Shown here: positions 35,967-46,081 of the stretch, one piece after another
How the letters are laid out: each line of letters opens with the position of its first letter
How positions within the stretch are numbered: the stretch's first letter is position 1
Assembly (NCBI GenBank): GCA_020310875.1
Contig: CM035423.1
Coordinates: 131,154,138 to 131,218,137, forward strand
Length of the DNA: 64,000 bases
Source: Ceratopteris richardii
Lineage: Eukaryota > Streptophyta > Polypodiopsida > Polypodiales > Pteridaceae
Direction: 5' to 3'
Program-made: the position numbers and the translations under genes
The notes under the pieces: model-generated
Seen by the model: the letters and a program-made list of their open reading frames with translations, nothing else
Told to the model about the DNA's origin: nothing
Databases searched by the model: none

Positions 35967-36467
35967 TGATTTTCATCACTACACACACATTGTAAATCCC
36001 GTTTTTGGTAGAATAGACTCCATTTTGTTCAAGTCGAGGAGTCCTCGAGCTTGAGGAGTATTAGAATTAGCTACATACCATTTTCATAATTTTTATACTT
36101 TGTTTCAGCCCTCAAATAGGCTCTAGAACCTAATTTTTAACTAGGCTAGGCACTAGGTCTGGACAAGGCCAAAGCTAGTCAAAAAACTATAAACAAAGCT
36201 AGAGGGCTCATTTTTGGGGTTGGATTGTTAGTGATTTGAGCTTATGTAAGAGACTTCTTGACTAATGCAAAGAGCTCCATTGTTCCTCTCCTTGTTCTTG
36301 CCTTGTGTGCACGTGTGTGTATGTGTGTGCATGTTTGTGTGCTTCTTGCCCACACACTTGTGCCATCACTTGCTCATAGTCTTCATACTGGTCCTCACGT
36401 CTCCACGGATTGACAATTATGAGGTGGATCTCCTCATGTTGGTACTCGCCATTGTGCTAAAGTGACA
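35967..36467 (+). repeat. 5' LTR, Athila-like (third copy of family)
   Basis: Starts TGATTTTCATCAC and ends AAAGTGACA, about 501 bp. It shares a TATA-like ACTATAAACAAAGC, a (TG)n tract and TCTCCACGGATTGACA with the LTRs at 23.6 and 28.5 kb, but is clearly diverged from both. The primer site follows within a few bases. Confidence 0.8.
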
Positions 36468-36472
36468 CCAAA

Positions 36473-36487
36473 TTTGGCGCCGTTGCC
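36473..36487 (+). other. Primer binding site, tRNA-Asp type
   Basis: TTTGGCGCCGTTGCC, the undecayed form of the Athila-type site, lies just after the LTR end and is continued by GGAGAG. It matches the known tRNA-Asp complement used by this lineage. Confidence 0.85.
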
Positions 36488-36859
36488 GGAGAGAGAGCTT
36501 CGAGGACGAGCGTGTGATGGTAAGACGTAGAGTTGAGACATTGAAGTCATAGGTAATATCCTTTCTTTTCTCTATTTTTCTTCATTTCTTATTGTTTTTG
36601 CATCACCATCATCACCATCATCATCTCCACCATCTCCCACCTCCATCTTCATCTTCACAAAAATTTCAGTTTTTGGTCATATTCCACTCCCCACCTCATT
36701 TCCCTCATTTCACTTGTGAGAGAGAGAGCGAGAGAGAGCTTGCATACTATCAGTTTTTGTGTGTTTTTTGAGCTTTTGCTGCAGGCTCTAGCTGTACCAC
36801 CATCTCCAGTAGCTTGCGGAGGTACGATAGAACTCTGCACAGGTCCCAGGATGACAACC

Positions 36860-37600
36860 TCTGTCTATCGCGACAGACAAAAAAACTTAATATTTTTTGA
36901 AAGCATGTTTGGCACGATAACCTACACCATGAGAGCACTCCAAATCACTAAAAAAATTCTTTAAAAAAATGTGTTTTTTCAATCTATCGCGACAGACACA
37001 GTCTATCGCGACAGACAACGTCTATCGTGATAGACTGCACCCCGCGATAGAGACCTTCTATCGCAACAGACACCATCTATTGCCACAGGTAGAGCCCACG
37101 ACAGACGATAGACCCCATCTATCGCGACAGACACCCATCTATCGCGACAGACAGAGACCCACGACAGACGATAGACCCCATCTATCGCGACAGACACCCG
37201 TCTATCGCGACAGGCAGAGACCCGCGATAGAGACCGTCTATCACGATAGACACCATCTATCGCGAGAGACAGAGCCCACAACAAATGATAGACCCCGTCT
37301 ATCGAGACAGACACTGTCTATCGCAACAGACAGAGACCTACGATAGAGACCGTCTATCGCGACAGACACCGTCTATTGCGACAGACACCGTCTATCGTGA
37401 CAGATAGAGCCCATGACAGAAGATAGACCTCGTCTATCACGACAGAGAGAGACTGATGATAGAGACCATCTGTCGCGACAGACACTGTCTATCGCGACAG
37501 ACACTGTTTATCACGACAGACACTGTCTATCGCGACAGACAGGCCCATGTGACAGTCAGTGTCTATCGCGACAGACACCGTCTATCGCGATAGACAGAAA
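36860..37600. repeat. Palindromic minisatellite, core TCTATCGCGACAGA, in the retroelement leader
   Basis: One unit near 36866 and then about 25 units from 36983 to 37598, spaced roughly 18-24 bases, of GTCTATCGCGACAGACACC type. Many are near-palindromic (GTCTATCGCGATAGAC is the self-complementary ideal). As in the 24.5-kb array the variable positions are mostly CpG transitions. Both strands read open frames rich in SRQT and DRRLSRQ words; these are repeat artefacts. Confidence 0.88.
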
Positions 37601-38465
37601 TTTTTGGCAAAAAAATAAAGGGGTAATAATTTTTTGAATATTTAGGCTAAATTTTGGGCATGTTTGCATACTCAATTACTCATACACATACAAAGGCCTT
37701 AGAAAAGTGCACTAAACTCTTGAAAGGTCCTGATTGTCTGTTTAACCCCCTAAACCTTGAACTGTCATAACTTTTTCATATGAAATCCATTTTTTGAGCT
37801 CTAGGGCTTGTGAGAAAGCTCGTGGTGAATACTACACGACCTCAACTATCTTTTTATAAGCTCATGGTGAATAGGATATTTTGAGGTTGACCCTCCGTGG
37901 GGTAGATACACCAAGGGAGCTCTAGAGAAAATTTTTTGGCAATACAAAAGGGGGAACAAGGGTCATTAAAAGTGTTTGAAATAAATTGTCTGTCGATTGA
38001 AGGATCAAACTAGAGCTAAACTTTGGATGTTTACAGGATTCTCGAGAGCTTTTGGAGAAAGCAAAGCAAGTGCCATTGTGTGCAGGCTTGGGAACGCGCT
38101 TCTTGGGCAGATAATCATAGCAAGGAGAAATGACTTGAGGTTCAAATATCTCTAACCCCCTCAGTTCATTCTTAGCTTAGGCTAAGCGCGAGTAGTTGTC
38201 TTGATTAACTAGGGGTGCGATAGGAATACTCAAGTTCTAAGAGCCTCTAAATTCTCAAGTCTAAGAATAGGTTAAATTGCAATCAAGGGACAACTTAAGG
38301 GAAAGGAACTTAAAATAAGTGGAAGAAAAAAATAAAATATGACACATTTAAGTGCTCCTGATGATGCTTAAGTAAAGACAAGAAAACACACAAAGAAAGT
38401 TAAAAAGAACAAGTGAGTAGTATCAAAGAATCAGCAACGTGGTTGTACAAGGATCACTGGGTTAA

Positions 38466-40378
38466 TTGGAAGGGCATATGAACCTGAGATCAGAAAGACA
38501 CCTAGGGAGAGAACGTCAAAGTATTAGATCATCCGAGGCTAGTGTCAACCATACAACCAGATCTTGGGCTCAGGAGTTGAGTGGTTACCCCTACGCTCTA
38601 GACTCAAAAACTAGTGACTCTGAGATGTCTTACAGCATGGAGAGACCTGTGGGTAGCTCAGGAATGGCATACCTAGAAAAACCTGAGGGTCCCTACAAAA
38701 CTCAATTGGAATATATCCAGACCAACTGCTTAGGTGCACGCATCTATGAGGATGGTCTGAGAAGATCTATCGTCCTAATTAAAAACCCGAATCAACTCAT
38801 TGGACTAGAACACGTGGTAGTCAAGTTCGAAAATGGTTTCTACATTGATAAAGAAGGAACAATGTATGTGGTCACTAACCAACCAGAAAGAACAGATGAA
38901 TTTGGCAACATAATCCCAGAGGTTGAAGTAGCAGACATAGAGCAAGGGAACTTAGGAAAGGAACCAAAAAACCTTTGAGGCAAGTCGGTTATGACGAGAA
39001 TAATCATGCTAGAATGGGTTCCCTAGGACAATAGGAGCATAGATTTGCTCGTGAATCGAGAGACAAATGAGGCTTTTTGGAGGTATAAGCCTGAGAATCC
39101 TAACGAAGTGGGAGCACTTACCATCTATGAATTCAAAGATCCTGATAAGCCCAGGCAAAGTGACCTACTTAGATGATGCTTTAGAGAAGATCTTTGTGGT
39201 CTTAGAGCATGGAAGACACGCATACACTTGGAAGGGTGAACTTGTTTTTCCTCAATCTCGATCCACTATGTCTTATGGTCACCAAGGAGCTGGAACATCT
39301 CACGTTCATGGAACACAAAGAGAGAGGAGTAGAGATAGACCTGAGGTGAGCTTTGTTAATCCACTTGGAAGAGAGAGAACGAGGACAAAGACTGATAGGA
39401 TGGACAGGAAGAGACATAGGGATCCAAGGAATCCAAGAAATACAGATGAATTCCCTCTACCAAGGCCTAGAGAACATGCTAGGACCTAGAGGCCCACCAA
39501 AAGGAGCCAACTCCCAGGCTAAGGAGAGGGCAAGTGCTAGAATAAGCATTCCTCCCAAGGAAGCTTATGTACCTAACTCCACTGAACCAGACACCTCTTC
39601 TTCTATGAATCGGTATTCACCAAACTTCCTACGAGAGATTCAAGAAGAGAAATGGTCTAAACAAAGTGAAGATCCTCCTCCAATTGAACTTGTGGATGAC
39701 CCGCATGATCAATTCCCACAAGAAATTCCTTCCCTTTATGGAGAGCAGGAGAGTGCCCAATCTCAAGAGAGATTAGACTTCGAGTCCAATTCTTTACAGG
39801 AACTACCCCATTTCACAGGCCCATGGGAAGCAAAGTCTACTTGTATGAGAGCACCCACGGTCATGATAAGAAATGAAGACTCAATCATACCTAGGAATAC
39901 AGAGGTAGTGAAGAATACTAAAGTGCAGTGCAATCTCACTTTAGAAGAGCTACTCAAGGTTAAGCCTGAATTGTGGAAACATGTAGCCAAGCAAGTGCCA
40001 TACATATCAAAAACTCTTTCTCAGGTAGGATCTCATAGAACAGTGCCAGAAATACCCTTGGACAAGATAGGAGACATGAGCGAAGGAGAAGAAGGGAACA
40101 CATATCTCCCTATCACTCATCAGGGCTACACCACCAAGGCAATATTGGACTCAGGTGTAGGAGTTGCAATTGCTACCACTTCCCTATGGAAGCGATGGGG
40201 CAAGCCAGCACTCAGGCCCACCAGAATGAAGCTACAAATGGCTGATGGTCACATTGAAAGACCCTTAGGGCTACTAGAAGGAATAACTCTCACCACTTGT
40301 GGTGTAGAGTTTGAACATACTTTTGCTATATGTGACATTAGATCTTCACTTTTCCTAGATTGTAGTAAAGTGAATTGA
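38466..40378 (+). pseudogene. Athila-like gag-protease coding region
   Basis: Plus strand. The early part (38.47-38.98 kb) is a charged protein with no named domain (AQELSGYPYALDS, LEYIQTNCLGARIYEDGLR, IDKEGTMYVVTNQPE). A middle part (39.07-39.49 kb) is Arg-rich (REREDRPEV-like). The last part (39.35-40.38 kb) ends with a retropepsin-like segment: LPITHQGYTTKAILDSG, then GPLGLLEGITL-like and HTFAICDIRSSLFLDC. By position it corresponds to gag and protease. The element is incomplete. Confidence 0.6.
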
Positions 40379-40740
40379 GTCTTTTCAACAAAAATCCACT
40401 TCTACACTTCATGAGTCTATATAAAGACTTCAAATCACTTGTACATTACATTGAAGCAATATACATACACTTTGGGCCATCATTGTGTTGTTCATTCATT
40501 TCTCTGCACCATCTTCTTCAACAACAGTGAACTTGCAGAAGTTGCTGCTTTCTGTAACAAGATTAGAATTGGATTAAAAATTATAAATTGGAAAGATATT
40601 AGTATCTTTTTATTATTTAGGAATTTTCAAGGCATTTAGTTTAGTATATTTTTAGAAATATGAATTTTACTCTCTCAAGGTCTATCTCCATGCAACCCTA
40701 AAAAATCGAGAGTACCTGTGTTGAGTGTTAAGTTCATTCC
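40379..40740. other. No gene recognised; TATA-like motif
   Basis: Contains GAGTCTATATAAAGACTTC near 40412, which resembles an LTR promoter, and about 300 bases of AT-rich sequence. It may be part of an LTR, but no boundaries are visible. Confidence 0.4.
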
Positions 40741-41001
40741 AAAAGCATATCTTGCTTATTACTTGTACTAATGCATTTTAGACACCCATACCTATGGATA
40801 ACATTTGCTGCTTCTTTGAACACCAACTGGCAAGCTTATCTCCTAGGTATATCATATACCCATGTGTTGACCTTCTGTCATCTTGACTTCCTGCCCAGTC
40901 TGAGTCACTATACGCTCTCAGCTTTATATCTGATGTAAAAGGATAATATAATCCTTCCTTTATAGTTCTTTTGATATATCTAAGAACTCTTTGTCCTGCA
41001 C
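40741..41001 (-). mobile_element. Ty1/copia fossil: RNase H fragment, minus strand
   Basis: The minus-strand reading shows GQRVLRYIKRTIKEGLYY, YSDSDWAGSQDDRRSTHGY and GDKLASWCSKKQQ, the copia RNase H block. It joins the plus-strand copia coding at about 41001 with no spacer. Its wording is close to the 41-43 kb and 49-53 kb elements. Under the inversion model below it would be a displaced part of the 48.6-53.0 kb element, but no LTR remains to prove this. Confidence 0.8.
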
Positions 41002-41019
41002 AACACTGCAACATATCTT

Positions 41020-43122
41020 GTGAATAGGTTGCCTTGCAAAGCTTTGGATGGAGGAACCCCTTATGAAGCATGGTGGGGTAAGAAGCCTACTCTTGATCAT
41101 TGTAAAGTATTTGGATGTATTGCATATGCTTATGTTCCTTCACAATTAAGACATAAGCTAGAACCAAAAGCAGAGAAGTATGTGTTTATTGGATATGATG
41201 ATAGACAGATGGGTTACAGGTTGTGGAGTCCATCCACAAAGAAATTTCTTGTTACTAAAGATGTGACATTTGATGAGCAAAATATATGGTATACAGGATC
41301 ACCAAATGAGTTTGCAGGTGTTGAAGAAATTCAAAGGAAAGGAAAGGCAAAGGTAAAAGTATGTGAAGAAATTGTTGATGAAGTTGACTCTAGAAGTAGA
41401 GTGCAGGATCATGTAGAAGAAGGGTCAAGATTTGATCCAGAATCAAATGAGGCTGAAACTTCGAGAAGGGCAGAAATCAGAAGATCTACAAGAGAAAGGA
41501 AAGAACCTATAAGGTATAGTTATGATACATCTTTCCTAACAACAAAAGATTATGCCTACATTGTGAAAACAGAAGAAGATCCAACCACTTATGAAGAAGC
41601 CAAAGGTAAACAGAATTGGGAGAAGGCAATGCAGGAAGAGTATGATGCTCTACTTGAAAATGAAACTTGGGAACTAGTACCAAGACCAAAGAATCAGAAG
41701 GTCATTGGATGTAAGTGGGTATATAAAACAAAGAGGTTTGCAGATGGTAAGGTGTCTAGATATAAGGCTAGACTTGTGGTCAAAGGTTATGCCCAAACTT
41801 ATGGGGTAGATTATGATGAAACCTTTAGTCCTGTTGCTAAGATGTCTACAATTAGGACATTGATTGCTATTGCTGCTTGTAAAGGATGGAAATTATCACA
41901 ATTGGATGTGAAAAATGCATTTCTAAATGGATACATTGCAGATGAAGTATATATGGAGCAACCAGAAGGCTTCATGGAATCAATTGGATCAGATTATGTG
42001 TGTAAGCCCAAGAGAGCTTTATATGGGTTGAAGCAAGCCCCAAGAGCTTGGAATTACAGATTGGTCAAGTTCTTGAATGAATGTGGATTTCAAGCATCAA
42101 AGGCAGATAGTAGCTTGCTAGTGAAGGCAAGTGAAAATGGATACATTTACATGTGCATTTATGTTGATGATATTATTGTTACAGGAACAGATGCTCAAGG
42201 AATCAATGAACTCAAAAGACAAATAGAGAAGGAGTTTAAGATAAGTGATTTGGGAAACCTATCTTATTTTCTAGGAATGCAGATTGTGTATACTCAACAT
42301 GGAGTATATGTTTCACAAGAGAGATACTTGAAGAATCTTTTAGTCAAGTTTAACATGGAAGATTGCAAGACCTCAATTACACCATTGGAGGTAAAACATA
42401 AATTAAGCAGGTATGGAGGTGAAGAGTTCAATGATATGAAGAAATATCAGAGTTTGGTAGGTAGTTTAATCTATGCTACCTTGACAAGGCCAGATATATC
42501 ATATGCAGTAGGTGTGTTGTCACAATTTATGCATTGTCCAAAGAAGATTCATTGGATTGCAGCCCAAAGGGTACTCAGATATATCAAAGGAACCCTAAGT
42601 GAAGGTTTGTATTATGGTTTCACTTCTGACACAAGAATCAAAGTGTTTAGTGATGCAGATTGGGCAGGTGACTCAGATGATAGAAGGTCTACTCATGGGT
42701 ATCTCTGTTATGTTGGAGATAAGCTAGTTTCTTGGTGTTCAAAGAAGCAACATACAGTTGCTTTATCATCCACAGAAGCTGAGTATAAGGGAATGGTAGA
42801 AGCTGCAAAGGAAGTGATATGGTTGAAGACCTTGATGAAAAGTTTTGAGATTGATCATAGTATTCCAATAATTTTTGGAGACAATATGAGTTCTTTGTAT
42901 TTGGCAGCTAACCCTGTTTTTCATGCCAGGACTAAGCATATAGAGATTCAGTATCATTTCTTGAGGGAAAAGGTACTAGATAAAGAGATTGAAGTGATGT
43001 ACACTCCAACAAAAGAGCAAGTGGCAGATATGATGACAAAGAGCTTGGATGGACCTAAGTTGCAAAGGTTCAAAGACATGGCAGGTATAAAGAAGACAAA
43101 GAAAACCTCAATTGATGATTGA
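41020..43122 (+). CDS. Copia pol, carboxy-terminal portion (fossil fragment)
   Basis: About 700 codons open on the plus strand. In life this part of the polyprotein makes cDNA from element RNA and degrades the RNA strand inside the particle. RT active-site YVDD lies near 42.16 kb; RNase H acidic blocks lie near 42.65 and 42.77 kb; the carboxy end HARTKHIEIQYHFLREKVL and ADMMTKSL is standard for copia. The fragment is the longest open frame in the window, but it is only the 3' part of a polyprotein and the element is not whole. Confidence 0.85.
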   Translation: MNRLPCKALDGGTPYEAWWGKKPTLDHCKVFGCIAYAYVPSQLRHKLEPKAEKYVFIGYDDRQMGYRLWSPSTKKFLVTKDVTFDEQNIWYTGSPNEFAGVEEIQRKGKAKVKVCEEIVDEVDSRSRVQDHVEEGSRFDPESNEAETSRRAEIRRSTRERKEPIRYSYDTSFLTTKDYAYIVKTEEDPTTYEEAKGKQNWEKAMQEEYDALLENETWELVPRPKNQKVIGCKWVYKTKRFADGKVSRYKARLVVKGYAQTYGVDYDETFSPVAKMSTIRTLIAIAACKGWKLSQLDVKNAFLNGYIADEVYMEQPEGFMESIGSDYVCKPKRALYGLKQAPRAWNYRLVKFLNECGFQASKADSSLLVKASENGYIYMCIYVDDIIVTGTDAQGINELKRQIEKEFKISDLGNLSYFLGMQIVYTQHGVYVSQERYLKNLLVKFNMEDCKTSITPLEVKHKLSRYGGEEFNDMKKYQSLVGSLIYATLTRPDISYAVGVLSQFMHCPKKIHWIAAQRVLRYIKGTLSEGLYYGFTSDTRIKVFSDADWAGDSDDRRSTHGYLCYVGDKLVSWCSKKQHTVALSSTEAEYKGMVEAAKEVIWLKTLMKSFEIDHSIPIIFGDNMSSLYLAANPVFHARTKHIEIQYHFLREKVLDKEIEVMYTPTKEQVADMMTKSLDGPKLQRFKDMAGIKKTKKTSIDD

Positions 43123-43130
43123 GGGGGAGC
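43121..43130 (+). other. Polypurine tract
   Basis: GAGGGGGAGC directly before the LTR start TGTTGG. Plus-strand cDNA priming in copia elements starts at such tracts. The identical tract occurs before the 6547 LTR. Confidence 0.8.
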
Positions 43131-44165
43131 TGTTGGTGCAGATCAATCACCAATTGAAGGCTTGGAAGATTAAAGGATGAAGGAAGAATCAATTCTTAAA
43201 GTTTGGAAGAAGATTACATTCAGAGGATAAGAGAAGTGTACACAAATGTACATTAGTATAGTCATAGTTGACTTAGATCTTTTGTTTAATAAGAATCATG
43301 TACAAATTTATCTATAAATACTTTGAGAAAAGTCGGGGCAAGTATGAGAGCATATGTGACAATAGTTAGAAGTCAAGAATGAGGAAGTTAGATGTCATGA
43401 GATAGAGAAAAAGTTAGTTGAGTTTTCTCTCATCACTCAACTGTAAATTTTTCTGAGTAATCAAAAATATTGCGCCCGATGTTTCTGAGTCTTCTCCTTC
43501 TACAGTAGATCAATTGTGAAATGCTTTTGTACAAGTCTAAGTCTAGAGTTGCTTGACCTCTGTACAAAGTTTTAGTTTCCAATTGTAATCAGGCTTAGAG
43601 AATTAAGTGTAGGAACATTCATATGTGAAGTGTATTCACAGGTTCCTAAAACAGGCGCAGATTTCGAACTTAATGTTTTGATCATTTCTCCCAGCACAGT
43701 TTAAAGTTTTACATGAGTAAGGACTTAATCTTTAAGTTGAAAGATAAGCTACTCATGGCTAGAAGCATTTGCTTAAACAGGTTCTATTCAAGGAGAACCA
43801 AGTCTTAAAAGTTGCAGGTGTAAAATCGACTGTTCTGAATGACAGTTTCTGACATAGGTAACTTGTGAAGTTGATTTCTCAAGTTATACTAAAGCTTTTG
43901 AAGTAATTCAACTTGGAGGAGGTGCGCAATCTCTAGGAGATACTTCGTACAAAGTTTCATCAAAATCTGTACATGTTTGATAGGTCAATGAGGAGAAATA
44001 GTGCAGCAGACTTTTCTGTGTTTCATCTTCTTCACAGATTTGTTAATCCTTTGATAGTTAGTAATTGATCCTCTAAATTAGTGGAAGTTTTTTACTTACT
44101 CTTGGTATAGAGGTGCTCTAATCACAAGAGTAGGTTGTTCTTTTGGAGATTAACACTCTCCATCA
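43131..44165 (+). repeat. Copia 3' LTR, 1035 bp, flanked by TCATG
   Basis: Starts TGTTGGTGCAGATC after the purine tract and ends AACACTCTCCATCA. A TATA-like TCTATAAATACTTTG lies near 43312. The outer flank 44166-44170 is TCATG. The same 1035-bp sequence lies on the minus strand at 55167-56201; I count about a dozen differences by eye, roughly 1 percent, implying a recent insertion. Confidence 0.92.
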
Positions 44166-44170
44166 TCATG

Positions 44171-45310
44171 TCATGTAGGTGTGCGAATTGATTGAATCCT
44201 CTTATTGATAGCTTGCATCTCTTTTGTTGTAAGTACCCCACAGGTAGGTTCATAGGTTGTTTCCTATCAACATTTTTCATAAGTTGTCCATAACTTTGGT
44301 TTTGAGTTTTGATCCTTTAAATCATTTCATGATGTTTCTGTGTCTTTCAATACCAACAAGATGTTTCCATAATGAAAAAACAACATTCTTGAATATATTC
44401 ATAGGATCAAGAAGATGAAATATCTTTAACTCTCTCCAATATTCCAAAAATACTATATTGACGTATTCTTTGCTAGTGATGGTTTTCCCTTACATCTAAT
44501 CTTCACATTCTGATCATCTTCATTCTCACTGGAGATCTTAGATTTTGGATCTATACGAGGTCTTTCTTACCATTTTAGATACCAATCCATAGGTGTCATT
44601 GGTTTTCGACACTTTCCTATTTCAATATTTCCATTAAAATGTATCACTTTTGTTTTGCATCAGAATGGATGATTGTTTGACAAGAACCATCAACGTCAAA
44701 GATAAATATTTTTGTTGAGATTCTCGCTATAAATTGATCTCAACCAATCACCATAGTAAGGACAAGCCTTATGTACCTTAATAGATATTCCTACATGCAC
44801 GAAAACCAAAAAACTATAATTAGCTTAACTCACATGAGAATGTACATATATTAAATAAAAAAATTACCTCATCACCTAAAAAGAAGCCATATCCTAGAAG
44901 ATCATGTATAGTCCAAGCCATAATTCCATGAACCATATTTTTCTTTGGGAAATGCTTTTTGATGCACTAATGGCATTAATACCTATCCATAACTCTTGGA
45001 GATCGTCGATGAGAGAAGCAAGATATACATTCACAACTTTAACTTGTCTTTTTCTTGGAATTAAAAGTTAAAACATTAAATGTTCTTTTTTTTTCGAGAT
45101 TATAGTTCATGACTACCACCAGCCATGTGGACCATTTACTAGATTTCATTGAGAATATATTAACCCCATCTAATGCAACATCTAACTTTATATTGTGTGG
45201 CTATTGTGCAAAATCAAGCCATTTAGATTCAATGTGTGGAAAACCTGCACTATCTGGTGGAATTCTCATTACTCCATTGATGGGAGAAGCTTAAACCTTC
45301 CCTATGCAGC
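44171..45310 (-). pseudogene. CACTA (En/Spm) transposase relic, Transposase_21 core, minus strand
   Basis: Decayed minus-strand readings match the TNP2/Transposase_21 order: FPHIESKWLDFAQ and PHNIKLDVALDGVNIF (about 45.2 kb), a YNL patch, LIPRKRQVKVVNVYLA and LIDDLQELWIGI (near 45.0 kb), MVHGIMAWTIHDLLGYGF (near 44.9 kb), VIHFNGNIEIGKCRKPM (near 44.62 kb), LDPMNIFKNVVFSLWKHL (near 44.38 kb) and finally TTKEMQAINKRIQSIRTP running to 44166. Stops and frame changes are frequent, for example a TGA at 44171-44173 two codons before the site. In life it cuts and pastes CACTA elements. The carboxy part resumes at 56.2 kb on the plus strand. Confidence 0.8.
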
Positions 45311-45662
45311 TTTGAAGCATAGGTGGTCTCATAGGTTCACTCACAAAACACCTAGTGACTCAAATGAATGGTTCTCTAAACCCTTGAGGAGTAAACCCAA
45401 GAGCTTTTGCACCCATAAACTAAAATTAATGAACTTGTTAATGCAAGTTATCTCACTCAAATTGATCACTCTTAATGCACGAACCAATTCCTCCAAGACA
45501 GACAAGTTATTGCCTTCACTAGGCATACACACACATACCTCTTCTCACTCCTAGAATAGTTTCTCTCAAAATATCTGGAGATTGAATATGAGCTTTGAGA
45601 AAAATTTAGGATACAAGAATAGATTTCTTAAAAACCAAAGATTAAAAGAAATACATAATATT
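45311..45662. other. No clear gene; probably decayed CACTA or copia flank
   Basis: The minus strand holds a short frame (LSVLEELVRALRVINLSEITC) without a recognised domain. It lies between the transposase relic and a copia LTR. Confidence 0.4.
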
Positions 45663-46081
45663 TGATAGGGAATACCTACTTAACACTCACACTTATCTAG
45701 CTCATACAGACAAAAATATGTGAGCTAGATATGGCTACTCAAAGTTGAGTGAAATCATTTAAGTAAGCAGGAGGTTTGTTAAGAAAGGGATCTTCAAGAT
45801 TATTCAAACTCTTAAAGAGCTTACACACATGTGGGATCAATTATTCAAAGTATAATGCATGTTCATATAAATTTGAAAAGATTCCCTATAAGCTATGAAT
45901 CACTTTTTCTAGATTATAGGCTTTATCACACCTAAGTGTGATAGATAGACTATTGTGAGGAGAATTTCAAATTCAAATTTGAACTCGATCTCATGTTCTT
46001 GATCTCTTGCCTCATGTTCCTCCAAGTGGCATCCATCATATGGTACAATAGTGCACTAAGGTTGAATTTCAAATTTCAACA
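45663..46081 (-). repeat. Copia 3' LTR, minus strand (left end approximate)
   Basis: Begins (minus strand) TGTTGAAATTTGAAATTC at 46081, next to the purine tract. I place the end at TTCCCTATCA (45663) on the basis of the terminal CA only. The start is firm; the end is weak. Confidence 0.55.

Larger units (their letters stand above)
35967..40378 (+). mobile_element. Athila-like Ty3/gypsy fossil: 5' LTR, primer site, leader array, gag-protease region
   Basis: LTR 35967-36467; primer site TTTGGCGCCGTTGCC at about 36473-36487; leader with CATCAC-rich and (GA)n stretches; a CGCG palindrome array (about 36.86-37.60 kb); then a coding region from about 38.47 kb whose end carries an aspartic-protease motif (AILDSGVGVAIAT near 40.15 kb). 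The leader aligns in order with that of the 23.6-kb element (TTACAGG, TTGGGAACGCGCTTCTTGGG, CCCTCAGTTCATTCTTAGC words). RT and integrase do not follow; the element is cut off near 40.38 kb. Few breaks are seen in the coding part. Confidence 0.82.
41002..44165 (+). mobile_element. Ty1/copia fossil, 3' part: integrase tail, RT, RNase H, 3' LTR
   Basis: A long open stretch (41020-43122) covers the integrase tail (GTPYEAWWGKKPTLDHCKVFG), a linker, reverse transcriptase (WVYKTKRFADGKVSRYKARL, LDVKNAFLNGYI, CIYVDDIIVTG) and RNase H (VFSDADWAGDSDDRRSTHG, ALSSTEAEYKG, ADMMTKSLDGPKLQRF). A purine tract (43121-43130) and 3' LTR close it; TCATG follows. The 5' part of pol, gag and 5' LTR are not adjacent, but an LTR of the same length with the same flank lies inverted at 55.2-56.2 kb. 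The visible coding part shows no obvious internal breaks, so it is young. Confidence 0.93.

Noticed and set aside
36969-37637. SRQT/DRRLSRQ-rich open frames over 37.0-37.6 kb as a possible repeat protein
   Set aside because: They mirror the palindromic minisatellite on both strands and lie in a retroelement leader upstream of gag.
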